The notes: generated by a model from the sequence alone, not told the origin. A stretch of 64,000 nucleotides of DNA from an uncultured Trichococcus sp. (GCF_963667775.1 NZ_OY764015.1:2779001-2843000); one strand, 5' to 3'. Numbered from the stretch's first letter, positions 7,340 to 15,701 are shown. Numbers and translations: made by a program.

Positions 7340-9058
7340 TTGTTTGTATATGGTACGGTAAATAGTGTTAAATATTTAGATTATAGAATTAGTATGGGGG
7401 AATATCGATTGAATCTAATTAGTCAGCTTGATAATAAAGATGATACATTCACATTAAAATATTATGGACCAAATGATTTTGCAACCGGATGGGATATTAC
7501 AATGATCCTTGATAATATAGAAAAAATTGAGTCATACTTTACAATTATTAAACTTGAAGAAATTGATTCTATTGAAGACTTTCTGGATTATCTAACACTT
7601 AACAAAATTATTGTTATGCGTGAGATCATTCCCAACATAAAAACACAAGAAAATCAAAGAATCTTCAAGGAATTAGTGGATAAATTAGAAAAAAAGCAGG
7701 ATTCTATACCCAAAGGACAAATAATACGATTTATTAATGAAAGTTATAAAGAGCTTTTCGATGAAAAGTATAGAAAATTTGGACTAATTGATGTTGTAAT
7801 GGAATATATATTGAAGTTTCAAAACGGAATACAGGATTCAGTATTTTTTTTCATTATTGAAAACTACAGCTTTTTAATAGTTGATAATTATGTGAATTTA
7901 CAGAAAAAAATAGAAAAAGATACTGAGTTATTTAAAAAACTGTTTTCGTTAGACGGACTTGATAAAATATATAGATACAGATCCACAGAGTTACTAGATA
8001 TAGTTTCATCAACTTATAGAAGGAGTCGTGGGAGAAACAAAGCATCGTTAGACGCTATTATTGAAAAATTAGTAACAGATGCTGAAAATATTATGCCAAA
8101 TTTAACTGTTGCCAATGTAGTACATCATGAATCGAATATTAGATTAATATATTCATTTCTTCAGTCAATTAATCATGTAAAATCAAATATATTTGCGCAG
8201 TATGTGAAAACAACTAAAGATTTGCTAGATAAATATATAGTAACCAATGGGCAAGTACATTCCTATGAAATCCCTGTAGATTTAATTATTGATGCATTAA
8301 AAAATGAACCTACCAAAGAAATGAAGCTGTTGCGGTTGACCCATTTTTTGAATAGCGAAACCAATGAAGTTGAATCTATGCTTAATTGTCGTTCGGAAGG
8401 GAAAAATGGTTTGCTGGATGAAGTATCCTCAAATATTGCTTCTGATGATTATTTTACCCGTTCCCATCAACAGAAACTTGAAATACAAATAAGCGTTGGT
8501 TCAGCTACATTATTTTCTGTTTTGCACCACCCAGAACTTCTTCAAGAAAGTTCTGAGTGGTATAGTGAGTACCTATCGTTAATTTGTGAAAAATTATATT
8601 ATGATGAAATTGATTTAAATGATGATTTGTCATTCCTTTATAGAATGATCGATAATATGTTGGAAGCCGAACAAAAAGAAGATGAATTATTAATACAGTC
8701 ATTAAGTTATGGTGCATGTATGTTCATATGCGCATTTTCAGAGAAACTATTGAGAATAGTATATTATGAATTATTAAAAGATGAAATTTATATTCCAAAC
8801 AATAGTGTAACAATGGGGAGTTTACTAGCTGATACAAATGAAAAAATTATTGAGATATTAGGAGAAAATCAAGTTAAACATTTACGTTACTATTTTGGTA
8901 CATATGGAGAAAACAAGATTGGATTCAATTATCGAAATGGTATCGCTCATTGGTCGGAATATTCACGGAATGACATGAATTTTAATATGTTTTCCAAGCT
9001 ATTATTTCTATTCACAAATATTATGAATTCTTTAGTCGTATATTTTATTTCTGAATAG
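7340..9058 (+). CDS. Unknown 572-aa protein with HEPN-like C-terminus, candidate defence gene
   Basis: Very AT-rich, largely helical protein without membrane segments. The C-terminal 120 residues resemble DUF4209/HEPN-type domains: a helix with FICAFSEKLLRIVYYELL, then GENKIGFNYRNGIAHW, where R-N-G-I-A-H (about 532-537) fits the Rx4-6H signature of HEPN RNases. The N-terminus (YGTVNSVKYLDYRIS..) is not recognised. The start is uncertain: TTG 7340 has no clear ribosome binding site and ATG 7394 is no better, so the 5' end may be altered. It sits between two copies of a 32-base repeat together with the FRG gene, next to nuclease and ADP-ribosyltransferase genes. An abortive-infection role is an inference. 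Confidence 0.6.
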   Translation: MFVYGTVNSVKYLDYRISMGEYRLNLISQLDNKDDTFTLKYYGPNDFATGWDITMILDNIEKIESYFTIIKLEEIDSIEDFLDYLTLNKIIVMREIIPNIKTQENQRIFKELVDKLEKKQDSIPKGQIIRFINESYKELFDEKYRKFGLIDVVMEYILKFQNGIQDSVFFFIIENYSFLIVDNYVNLQKKIEKDTELFKKLFSLDGLDKIYRYRSTELLDIVSSTYRRSRGRNKASLDAIIEKLVTDAENIMPNLTVANVVHHESNIRLIYSFLQSINHVKSNIFAQYVKTTKDLLDKYIVTNGQVHSYEIPVDLIIDALKNEPTKEMKLLRLTHFLNSETNEVESMLNCRSEGKNGLLDEVSSNIASDDYFTRSHQQKLEIQISVGSATLFSVLHHPELLQESSEWYSEYLSLICEKLYYDEIDLNDDLSFLYRMIDNMLEAEQKEDELLIQSLSYGACMFICAFSEKLLRIVYYELLKDEIYIPNNSVTMGSLLADTNEKIIEILGENQVKHLRYYFGTYGENKIGFNYRNGIAHWSEYSRNDMNFNMFSKLLFLFTNIMNSLVVYFISE

Positions 9059-9124
9059 CAAAAAAATATAAATTCACACACGCATTAGTTAAAGTATTAA
9101 TTTATAATCGGAAGTTTTTTATTC

Positions 9125-9266
9125 CATAAAATCAATTGGTATTTTGCGAATAATCAAGCGTGGACAAAGTTGGTTTCGTTGTATCTTAAAACCGCCCCTC
9201 AAGTGGTTAAAGATAATAGAGAGGAAATTAGCGATATTTCTACTTATCAATGATACACTATACTAG
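9125..9266 (+). mobile_element. Right-end remnant of an IS630-family element
   Basis: Bases 9128-9195 read INWYFANNQAWTKLVSLYLK, clearly related to the last residues of the intact IS630 transposase (RWHFTNNQAREKMASLYPK). The segment ends at 9245-9266 with TATCAATGATACACTATACTAG, 18 of 22 identical to the right terminal repeat of the intact copy at 3286-3307. The rest of the element is gone. Confidence 0.75.
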
Positions 9267-9278
9267 GAGGATTTTGTT

Positions 9279-10145
9279 TTGAGTGAACAAGAAACTTACA
9301 TACAGGATTTTAATGATTACATCAAATGGATTATATCTAAAAATAAATTAAATGAAGAAGTGTGGTTCCGTGGTCAGCGGAATGACAGTTGGGATCTCAC
9401 TCCGAAACTATATCGGAATGCTGTGATGGATTCAAACATGGATAGTAATGTAATTAGTCGATTAAAATATAAGATTCCTGATTTTAGCAAGGAATTTGAA
9501 GAGTTCAAACAATCAATTCAAAAAATTAAGGGTGTAGATGAAAATTTAAATGATATGCAATACCTCTTTTTGGCGCAGCATCATGGCTTGCAAACACCGT
9601 TACTTGATTGGTCCACGGACCCGTTGATAGCTTTATATTTTGCTTTAGACGGATATAATGATGAAGATGATATTTATCCGTGTATCTATGTTATTCGACC
9701 GGAATTTATTAATAGACATTCATTTATAGTATATGAAGAGGAAAATGGGCACAAAAATATTACGACGCCTGTTTGTGTTGATGATGACATTTTAAATGAA
9801 TATAGCATGGAAAAAATCATCTCTAATGAAAGTCCGTTTAATGTTATCCCCTTAGCTATTTATTCAAATGTAGATTTTTCACATAGAATATCAAAGCAAT
9901 CCGGAAAATTTACTGTTCATGGTCAAATTAATAGGTTACCAAGCAATCGATGGTATACAACTTCAGTTGAGGGGGTATCTCTTGCTGAAAGAATAATAAT
10001 TCAAAAAGATGCTATACCTGGACTTAGGAAGATGTTAGATATTTTCAATGTCAATGAAGATTCAATTTATAGAAAAGCAGAAAGTGAGCTAGACAGCATC
10101 TGCTTAGAATTGGACAAAAAATATCAAGACTTACCGAGAAAATAA
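9279..10145 (+). CDS. FRG-domain protein
   Basis: The 288-aa protein carries an FRG domain: VWFRGQR at about 28-34 gives the domain its name, followed by QHHGLQTPLLDWSTDP near 101-116 and the downstream YFALDGY and YVIRP. FRG domains are uncharacterised biochemically but are frequent in anti-phage and mobile loci. Start is TTG 9279 with AGGAGG at 9265-9270, 8 bases upstream; that site overlaps the right end of the IS630 remnant, so the expression signals were in part supplied or reshaped by the insertion. It lies between the HEPN-like gene and the second 32-base repeat. No substrate or partner can be deduced. Confidence 0.8.
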   Translation: MSEQETYIQDFNDYIKWIISKNKLNEEVWFRGQRNDSWDLTPKLYRNAVMDSNMDSNVISRLKYKIPDFSKEFEEFKQSIQKIKGVDENLNDMQYLFLAQHHGLQTPLLDWSTDPLIALYFALDGYNDEDDIYPCIYVIRPEFINRHSFIVYEEENGHKNITTPVCVDDDILNEYSMEKIISNESPFNVIPLAIYSNVDFSHRISKQSGKFTVHGQINRLPSNRWYTTSVEGVSLAERIIIQKDAIPGLRKMLDIFNVNEDSIYRKAESELDSICLELDKKYQDLPRK

Positions 10146-10655
10146 TGTGGACCCGTTATCAAGTATGTTAAAAAAAAGAAACTTTATGCAGCTCTTAATA
10201 AAATTTGCCATCTGTAATGAACAAGGCTGATGAAAAATGATTCTCTGTTAAAGATTGTTGATGGGGTATTTTATCTGTTGAAATAAGGAAGCCGAATTCA
10301 CAGATTCCAGAAGGAAAAATTATCTATTTTTGGGGTTGTTTTTTAGATCAATAGATTAGTGGTTATGAGTTCCGTAACACCACTAATGCGATAAAAAAAC
10401 CGCAGTTGAATATGATACACACATGCGTATCATAAATTAGAGAGTGTGATGATTCGCGTTCAGAAGGTGAGCGCTAAGAGGACAATCCCTAAACGGTACG
10501 GTCTTGGTCGTGTAGGGTTGGCATTTTAGGAACTTGAACGGTACAGTGCGACGCCATTTTTGATGCTATTCCTTAGGAAGAAGTCACAGAGACGTTAGGT
10601 GAAAGGCTATCATGATGGGCTAATGGATGAAAACACAGTGTAAAGGGGGAGTAAT
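10146..10655. other. 510-base intergenic stretch with repeat and hairpin
   Basis: It contains copy 2 of the 32-base repeat, a hairpin TATGATAC/GTATCATA at 10411-10434, and then about 200 bases with short interrupted frames (..AKRTIPKRYGLGRVGLAF, ELERYSATPF..) that might be gene debris. I see no intact gene. The region just before 10656 holds AAAGGGGGAG, the ribosome binding site of the next gene. Confidence 0.4.
10382..10413 (+). repeat. Direct repeat copy 2
   Basis: Identical over 32 bases to 7199-7230. The preceding ATTAGTGGT (10356-10364) and ACCACTAAT (10380-10388) can form a 9-bp stem, so the full repeat unit may be a small hairpin-bearing element of about 70 bases. Confidence 0.75.
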
Positions 10656-11552
10656 ATGGACAAAGTTGAATATCTAATCAAAACCTTTTCTCGGACGAAG
10701 CGGAAGGATTATGAAAATTACATCCTGAATGCTGTTTGGCAAAAGATAGACTGTTTGGATCTAAGGCCTGTAACACAGCAGTATGTGAAAGGTCATGACA
10801 ACGAATACTACCTGATCGACTTATATTTCCCCCAGATAAACGTCGGTGTAGAAGTAGATGAAGCTTTTCATAAAAACAATGTTGAATCAGATCTGAAACG
10901 TGAACTGACCATCGAAGAGAAACTTTCCTCCATTCGTGAGGAGAGTCTTTTTGAATTGAAGCGTGTGGATGCTACACTACCCTTAAAAGAATTATCAGAG
11001 AGGATAGCAATAATTTCAGCGGAGGTTAAAGAGAAAGTGGCAGAAAAAAAGATCACACACTGGGATACGGATGTAGCGGTCAAAGACCAAGTAATGGAAA
11101 AAGGGTACTTATCGGTTGATGATTTTTACCGTTTTCGTGTTATTACTGACGTAGCAAATCAGTTGTTTTTCAAAAAATATAAAGGATACCAGCAAGCGAG
11201 CATCAAAATCACTATTGATGACCGGCCAGCACATGTTTGGTTTCCGACTATTTCGACAGAAGCAAAAAAAGAGCACAGTCAATGGCTGAACTACTTGAAT
11301 GAAAACTGGAGCGTCATCAAAGAGGAGAACATCCGCGAAGACGGGAAGATAGTGACAAATGAAGTCGGCGAATTGAGAGCAGTGTTCGCCAGAATGAAAG
11401 ATAGTTTTGGGAAATTCAGTTACAGATTTATCGGGAATTTTGAATTGAAGACGATTTCTGAAGACAGAAAGTCTTGTGAATATCACAAAGTCAGTGATCG
11501 ACTGTACATTGATTATGAAAACGAAAAGTTGTCGATGCAAGCGTTTATTTAA
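10656..11552 (+). CDS. AbaSI/PvuRts1I-like modification-dependent endonuclease
   Basis: The 298-aa length and layout fit the PvuRts1I/AbaSI family, which cuts DNA containing 5-hydroxymethyl- or glucosyl-hydroxymethyl-cytosine. The N-terminal Vsr-like nuclease part contains RRKDYENYILNAVW-like helices and the acidic core IDLYFPQINVGVEVDE, with D55, E66, D68, E69 and H72 as likely metal or catalytic residues. The C-terminal half (VWFPTISTEAKKEHSQW, ARMKDSFGKFSYRFIGNFEL, YHKVSDRLYI) resembles the SRA-like base-flipping domain of that family. Strong ribosome binding site AAAGGGGGAG. It stands alone, without a methylase, as expected for a modification-dependent enzyme aimed at T-even-like phages. 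Assignment is from remembered family sequence features, not a search. Confidence 0.7.
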   Translation: MDKVEYLIKTFSRTKRKDYENYILNAVWQKIDCLDLRPVTQQYVKGHDNEYYLIDLYFPQINVGVEVDEAFHKNNVESDLKRELTIEEKLSSIREESLFELKRVDATLPLKELSERIAIISAEVKEKVAEKKITHWDTDVAVKDQVMEKGYLSVDDFYRFRVITDVANQLFFKKYKGYQQASIKITIDDRPAHVWFPTISTEAKKEHSQWLNYLNENWSVIKEENIREDGKIVTNEVGELRAVFARMKDSFGKFSYRFIGNFELKTISEDRKSCEYHKVSDRLYIDYENEKLSMQAFI

Positions 11553-11620
11553 GGGTGGACAAAGAAAATCGGAAAAAATTTTGATACCCTGATGCTCGAA
11601 TAATTGAGAGGTGAACTGAG

Positions 11621-12370
11621 ATGGATAACCAATTCGACCCCAACAACAAGATCATTCAACTGCTTCTTCAGGGGATGGGCATGGAAGACAGCGGCAAACC
11701 TGAAGAGGCCAGCCTACTGTTTTCTAAGGCCTGGAGTGAAGCGATAGACGATTTTGAAAAATTTATCGAGGCTTATTATGTGGCCCGGCATCAAAAAAAT
11801 GTATCAGACAAATTAAAATGGTTCGAAACCTCTTTGCAGTTTGCGCTAAAAGTGAATGACGAGGCGGTTAAGAGCGCTTTTCCATCGTTGTATTTGAACA
11901 TCGCGAAATGCTATGAGGCGTTATCCGATCCGGACAAGGCAAAAAAGCATGTTGAATTATCGCATTCGTATAAGGGTACGCCTTCTGATCCAGGTCCTTT
12001 TTTTCATGGGACAAGAGCAGATCTGCAGGTCGGTGAGCTGCTGACATCAAAAGGAGAATCGAATTACAAATCCGGACTTAAAATGAACCACATTTATTTC
12101 ACGGCTGTGATCAGTGGGGCTGGACTTGCGGCCGCATTGGCAAAAGGCGATGGTCCTGAACGGGTTTATATTGTAGAACCAACAGGGGACTTCGAAAATG
12201 ACCCAAATGTCACTGACAAGAAATTTCCAGGAAATCTGACCCGTTCCTACCGTTCGCAAGCGCCTTTAAAAATTGTTGGCGAAGCAACTGATTGGTTGCA
12301 ACAGACGCCCGAGGAACTTCGTCGGTGGCAAGAAAAATTGGCCGATAATAAAGGCGAAATCATTAATTGA
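11621..12370 (+). CDS. arr: TPR-like domain fused to Arr (rifampin ADP-ribosyltransferase-like)
   Basis: Residues about 1-120 are helical with TPR-like repeats (SLYLNIAKCYEALSDPDKAKKHVELS). Residues about 127-249 are a complete Arr domain: FFHGTRADLQVGELL, YFTAVISGAGLAAALA, RVYIVEPTGDFENDPNVTDK and FPGNLTRSYRSQAPL. Stand-alone Arr enzymes (about 140 residues) inactivate rifampicin by ADP-ribosylating a hydroxyl with NAD. The H-Y-D-type residues appear present (His in FFHGT, Tyr in HIYFT, Asp in VTDK). The extra TPR part is not found in classical resistance Arr proteins and may direct the enzyme to another target. Start ATG with GAGAGGTG upstream. Rifampicin resistance is possible but not certain. 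Confidence 0.78.
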   Translation: MDNQFDPNNKIIQLLLQGMGMEDSGKPEEASLLFSKAWSEAIDDFEKFIEAYYVARHQKNVSDKLKWFETSLQFALKVNDEAVKSAFPSLYLNIAKCYEALSDPDKAKKHVELSHSYKGTPSDPGPFFHGTRADLQVGELLTSKGESNYKSGLKMNHIYFTAVISGAGLAAALAKGDGPERVYIVEPTGDFENDPNVTDKKFPGNLTRSYRSQAPLKIVGEATDWLQQTPEELRRWQEKLADNKGEIIN

Positions 12371-12435
12371 TGATTCAATTTGCGCGCGGTTCCATCTGAT
12401 GCGAAAATACTATTGCGATAATCCAGGCATACTTC

Positions 12436-12452
12436 AGGAGGGAAATAACTTG
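12436..12452 (+). promoter_or_regulatory. Ribosome binding site deciding a TTG start
   Basis: AGGAGGG at 12436-12442 is 7 bases before TTG 12450. This makes TTG 12450 the start of the RpiR regulator rather than an upstream in-frame codon overlapping arr. Confidence 0.75.
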
Positions 12453-13181
12453 AAATACAGAGTGATACATCAATTAAAAGAGAGAAATTTCGAACGTCAA
12501 GTGAGCAAAAGTGAGGCCGCCGTCCTGGATTATCTGGAAATAAACTTTAAAAACATCCCGAATTACACGGCCGTTAAGGTTTCCGAAGAAAGTTTCACCT
12601 CCCAAGCAACACTGAACCGGGCCTGTAAACTATTGGGATTCAAAGGCTTCAGTGAACTGAAGTATGCCATCATGGACGATCTTTCCAACATGAATTCATC
12701 GGTTGAACGGCATAGCTCAAAAACAGAGTATATATTGGGGAAAATTGATTTCGATAGTGGCGTGAAGTTAGCGGAGGCACTCTACCAGGGAAGAAGGAAA
12801 GTCATGCTCTTTGGGCTGGGGAGTTCGCACATTTCTGCCCTCTATCTCCAACGGCAGCTTCTGTATCTGGGTATTCCGGCCATGCTGGTGGAAGAGATGC
12901 AGATGCTGAGGAAGTTTCAGGACTATACACTGATCATTTTATCCAGTTCTGGGGAAACCCAAAGATGCATTCAGGTAGCAAAAGATGCAGTCAGGATAGG
13001 AATGAAGGTAGTAAGCATAACCAAGAAAGATTCAACCCTCATGAGAACCAGCGCGGTCTGCTTCCTCCATGATGTGCCGGTGGATAAGATGAAAGGTATC
13101 TCAAGGGAACAGCAGCTTCATATGATCCTGATGGTCAATGAAGTCATTGACCATCTTAAAGAAAAATATAAGGATGAATAA
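12450..13181 (+). CDS. MurR/RpiR-family transcriptional regulator
   Basis: The 243-aa protein has an N-terminal RpiR helix-turn-helix domain (about 1-77, with KVSEESFTSQATLNRACKLLGFKGFSELK) and a C-terminal SIS sugar-phosphate-binding domain (about 100-235: KVMLFGLGSSHISALYL, IILSSSGETQRCIQVAKDA, VVSITKKDSTL). Family members sense phosphorylated sugars. It precedes the mannosylglycerate gene set and very likely controls it, with mannose-6-P or 6-phospho-mannosylglycerate as a plausible ligand. E. coli uses a GntR-type MngR for the same job, so this is a different regulator class. Candidate operators are the overlapping palindromes at 13324-13347. The gene has its own terminator. Confidence 0.85.
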   Translation: MKYRVIHQLKERNFERQVSKSEAAVLDYLEINFKNIPNYTAVKVSEESFTSQATLNRACKLLGFKGFSELKYAIMDDLSNMNSSVERHSSKTEYILGKIDFDSGVKLAEALYQGRRKVMLFGLGSSHISALYLQRQLLYLGIPAMLVEEMQMLRKFQDYTLIILSSSGETQRCIQVAKDAVRIGMKVVSITKKDSTLMRTSAVCFLHDVPVDKMKGISREQQLHMILMVNEVIDHLKEKYKDE

Positions 13182-13230
13182 AATAACATAAGGAATTAGT
13201 TCTGAAAAGCTGATAGCTGTTGCTTAAAAG

Positions 13231-13297
13231 ATCCTCACTAAGACTGGAATATATTTGGTTGGCCAACCAGTATTCAAAGCTTAGGAGGATTTTTTTG
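13231..13297 (+). terminator. Terminator after the RpiR gene
   Basis: A long stem is formed by ATCCTCACTAAG and CTTAGGAGGAT, with an inner GGTTGGCCAACC palindrome, and ends in a T-run at 13290-13296. Confidence 0.75.
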
Positions 13298-13323
13298 TAT
13301 GTTTTAATATGAATAAAATCACT

Positions 13324-13347
13324 TTGGATAATTATCCAACATGTTGG
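13324..13347 (+). promoter_or_regulatory. Overlapping palindromes, candidate operator of the mng operon
   Basis: TTGGATAATTATCCAA (13324-13339) is a perfect 16-bp palindrome. CCAACATGTTGG (13336-13347) is a perfect 12-bp palindrome sharing its last four bases, giving three alternating TTGG/CCAA half sites. This lies just upstream of the promoter of the sugar operon and downstream of its regulator gene. Confidence 0.5.
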
Positions 13348-13361
13348 AACCTATGCGGAAA

Positions 13362-13376
13362 TGTAACCGCTATAAT
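13362..13376 (+). promoter_or_regulatory. cre-like site overlapping a -10 box (TATAAT)
   Basis: TGTAACCGCTATAA at 13362-13375 matches 12 of 14 positions of the CcpA cre consensus and overlaps TATAAT at 13371-13376. No good -35 box stands 17 bases upstream, so the promoter may need an activator. This is the native promoter of the mng operon, now separated from it by IS66. Confidence 0.5.
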
Positions 13377-13481
13377 GAACCTATAAACAAAAAAGTTTGT
13401 AAGCGCCAAATAATCAGGTAGATTTCCGGGAGGAGCCTTTCCATTTATACTTCAGTTATCATATATAACGGAGGTACCCAA

Positions 13482-13658
13482 ATGGAAAAACAGCCGGACA
13501 TTGTTCCTATTCAATTAGATAATCGAAATGATTTTGATACAATGCTGCACGAACGACAACTTGCTTTTGAAATAAAGGATACAGATCGAAACCGAACGGT
13601 TTCAGTGTATCAAGGCATTGAAAAATACATCCTGTACGCTTTGTTAAAGGAGCTGTGA
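13482..13658 (+). CDS. IS66 first reading frame (short TnpA-like accessory protein)
   Basis: A 58-aa frame starting ATG at 13482 with CGGAGGT upstream (13470-13475). The sequence ends EKYILYALLKEL and its stop overlaps the ATG/ATGG cluster of the next frame, the usual IS66 arrangement. Its function in transposition is unknown; it is shorter than classical IS66 TnpA and I see no full helix-turn-helix. Confidence 0.6.
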   Translation: MEKQPDIVPIQLDNRNDFDTMLHERQLAFEIKDTDRNRTVSVYQGIEKYILYALLKEL

Positions 13659-13661
13659 TGG

Positions 13662-14018
13662 ATGATTGTTGATTATACCAAGGTTAAGCACATTTATCTT
13701 GTTTGCGGAAAAACCGATATGCGTAAGTCAATTGATGGCCTGGCTGCTCTTGTTCAGGATCAATTTGATATGGATGTGTTCGACGACTGTCTTTTTCTAT
13801 TCTGTGGAGGTGGCAGGAATAAATACAAAGCTCTCCACTGGGATGGCGACGGCTTTATACTGCTCTACAAACGTTTGGAGAACGGCGTGATTCAATGGCC
13901 GCGATCGAGCTCAGAGGTGAGAAATATTTCTCAGCAAGAGCTGCGGTGGTTATTGGAGGGGTTATCCATAGAACAGCCGAAGGCAATTAAAAAGGTAACC
14001 CCTGGACATTTCCATTAA
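13662..14018 (+). CDS. tnpB: IS66 Orf2 (TnpB-type) protein
   Basis: The 118-aa protein carries the signature of IS66 Orf2 proteins: YLVCGKTDMRKSIDGLAALV near the N-terminus, then FLFCGGGRNKYKALHWDGDGF and LLYKRLENGVIQWP. It is required for IS66 transposition with TnpC, though its biochemical role is not settled. It starts within a few bases of the end of the preceding frame, indicating coupled translation. A hairpin directly follows it. Confidence 0.92.
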   Translation: MIVDYTKVKHIYLVCGKTDMRKSIDGLAALVQDQFDMDVFDDCLFLFCGGGRNKYKALHWDGDGFILLYKRLENGVIQWPRSSSEVRNISQQELRWLLEGLSIEQPKAIKKVTPGHFH

Positions 14019-14061
14019 AAACAGCCACAACTGTTGATTAGACAACATTTGTGGCTGTTTT
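14017..14061 (+). terminator. Hairpin between IS66 tnpB and tnpC
   Basis: AAAACAGCCACAA and TTGTGGCTGTTTT form a 13-bp stem around a 17-base loop, with a T-run in the 3' arm. It could attenuate transcription into tnpC. Confidence 0.55.
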
Positions 14062-14119
14062 CAGTGCCATTTCTTGGTATAATAAGGAGGTTATGAATCG
14101 GAATGGAGGTGTGTTGGGA

Positions 14120-15661
14120 ATGACTGAGATGGAAAAAATGTTGCTTGAGCAAAATAAGCAGTTGATTACGCAAGTTGCTCTGCTGACTGAACAAGTCCAA
14201 TTGTTAACGCAGAAACTGTATGGTCGTTCCAGCGAAAAAAGCACGCCTGCCGATGAAAATCAAATCAATCTATTCAACACTGAAGAACTCAATGTTTTCA
14301 ATGAGGCGGAAGTTGTAGCCGACAAGTCTGCAGTAGAGCCAAAAAAAGCGGAACAATTTGAGCGTAAAAGAAGAACTCCCGGGCATAAAGCGCGATTAAT
14401 CAAAGATCTGCCTGTGATAGAGGTCGACTGTCTTCTCCCTAAGGATGATTCCAAGTGCGAATGGTGCAATACCGACTTGCGACCAATTGGTCGCGAATAC
14501 ATCCGCGAAGAGGTAGAATTCATTCCGGCACACCTAAAAGTGAGAAAAATCTATCGCCATGCCTACGAATGCCCTTGTTGTAAAAAGGATGGTGCAGACG
14601 CCATCGTGAAGGCAGAGTTACCGAGACCAGTCATTCCTAAAAGTTTGGCCTCCGCTAGTTCGGTGGCTTGGCTATTCCATAAGAAATATGAAATGTCTTT
14701 GCCGTTCCATCGCCAAGAAAAAGAATGGCAAAATTACGGTATTGCCTTGAGCCGAACTACAATGGCCAATTGGGTAATCAAAGCTGCCGAACTTTGGCTG
14801 AAGCCACTTTATAACCTGCTTCACCAGAAATTATTGACAGCCAACTGCCTATTTGTTGATGAAACAACCACGCAAGTGCTCCGTGAACCGGATAGAAAAG
14901 CCACTTCAAATTCGTATATGTGGCTCTATCGGAATAGCACGGATGTCGATCAACAAATCATTCTTTACCAGTATTCGCCTACGCGTGCAGGGGAAAATGC
15001 GGAGAAGTTTTTATCGGGGTATACGGGTTATATCCATTGCGATGGCTATGAGGGGTATAACAAGGTAAAGAATGTGACGCGTGTAGGTTGTCTTGCGCAT
15101 ATTCGGCGAAAATTCCACGAAGGAGTTCCTAAAACTAGTACCGGCAAAAAGTCACAATGTGAAATTGGACTGGATTATTGCAATGCTCTTTTTAGTATTG
15201 AAAAAGAGATTGCACATCTGCCACCTGAGGAACGCTTGAAGAAAAGGAAAAAGAAGGCGATTCCGGTACTTAAGGCATTCTGGGGATGGGTTGAAACGAC
15301 CAACTCGCTGCCAAGTTCCGTTCTTGGAAAAGCTCTTAGCTATGCCAAGAAACAGAAACCGTACCTGATGAATTATCTTTTGGACGGTGAATGCCAAATT
15401 TCGAACAATTTGGCCGAACGTAGCATCAGACCATTCGTGGTCGGCCGTAAAGCCTGGAACTTTTATGCCAGCCCTAAGGGCGCTGAATCAAGCAGCATTG
15501 CCTACAGCATCATTGAGACTGCCAAAGCAAATAATCTGAATGTATTCAAATACCTGACGTATTTGTTCAAGGAACTTCCGAACACTCCCTTCAAAGAGGA
15601 GCCCGAACTTCTTGAGGATTATTTGCCATGGAATGAAAATGTCCAGGCAAACTGCAAATAA
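14120..15661 (+). CDS. tnpC: IS66 transposase TnpC
   Basis: About 513 residues from the preferred ATG at 14120 (GGAGG upstream). The N-terminus is a leucine zipper (LLEQNKQLITQVALLTEQVQ) running into LYGRSSEK, as in other IS66 transposases. A zinc-finger-like CEWC...CPCC segment lies around residues 115-160. The DDE residues appear as Asp in FVDETTTQV, Asp in HCDGYEGY and Glu in NNLAERSIRPF. The frame is uninterrupted. A terminator overlaps its stop codon. Confidence 0.93.
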   Translation: MTEMEKMLLEQNKQLITQVALLTEQVQLLTQKLYGRSSEKSTPADENQINLFNTEELNVFNEAEVVADKSAVEPKKAEQFERKRRTPGHKARLIKDLPVIEVDCLLPKDDSKCEWCNTDLRPIGREYIREEVEFIPAHLKVRKIYRHAYECPCCKKDGADAIVKAELPRPVIPKSLASASSVAWLFHKKYEMSLPFHRQEKEWQNYGIALSRTTMANWVIKAAELWLKPLYNLLHQKLLTANCLFVDETTTQVLREPDRKATSNSYMWLYRNSTDVDQQIILYQYSPTRAGENAEKFLSGYTGYIHCDGYEGYNKVKNVTRVGCLAHIRRKFHEGVPKTSTGKKSQCEIGLDYCNALFSIEKEIAHLPPEERLKKRKKKAIPVLKAFWGWVETTNSLPSSVLGKALSYAKKQKPYLMNYLLDGECQISNNLAERSIRPFVVGRKAWNFYASPKGAESSSIAYSIIETAKANNLNVFKYLTYLFKELPNTPFKEEPELLEDYLPWNENVQANCK

Positions 15662-15701
15662 CCCTACTACGATATGATATCCATATTGTAGCAGGGTTAT
15701 T
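15657..15701 (+). terminator. Terminator at the 3' end of IS66 tnpC
   Basis: AATAACCCT..CTAC.ATATG pairs with CATAT.GTAG.AGGGTTATT, with small bulges, overlapping the tnpC stop. It lies inside the element, 60 to 100 bases before mngB, and should block read-through from IS66 or the native promoter into the mng genes. Confidence 0.6.

Noticed and set aside
7060..7340. A promoter and leader for the HEPN-like gene.
   Set aside because: A strong terminator at 7281-7314 lies just before it and I could not find a convincing -35/-10 pair or ribosome binding site.
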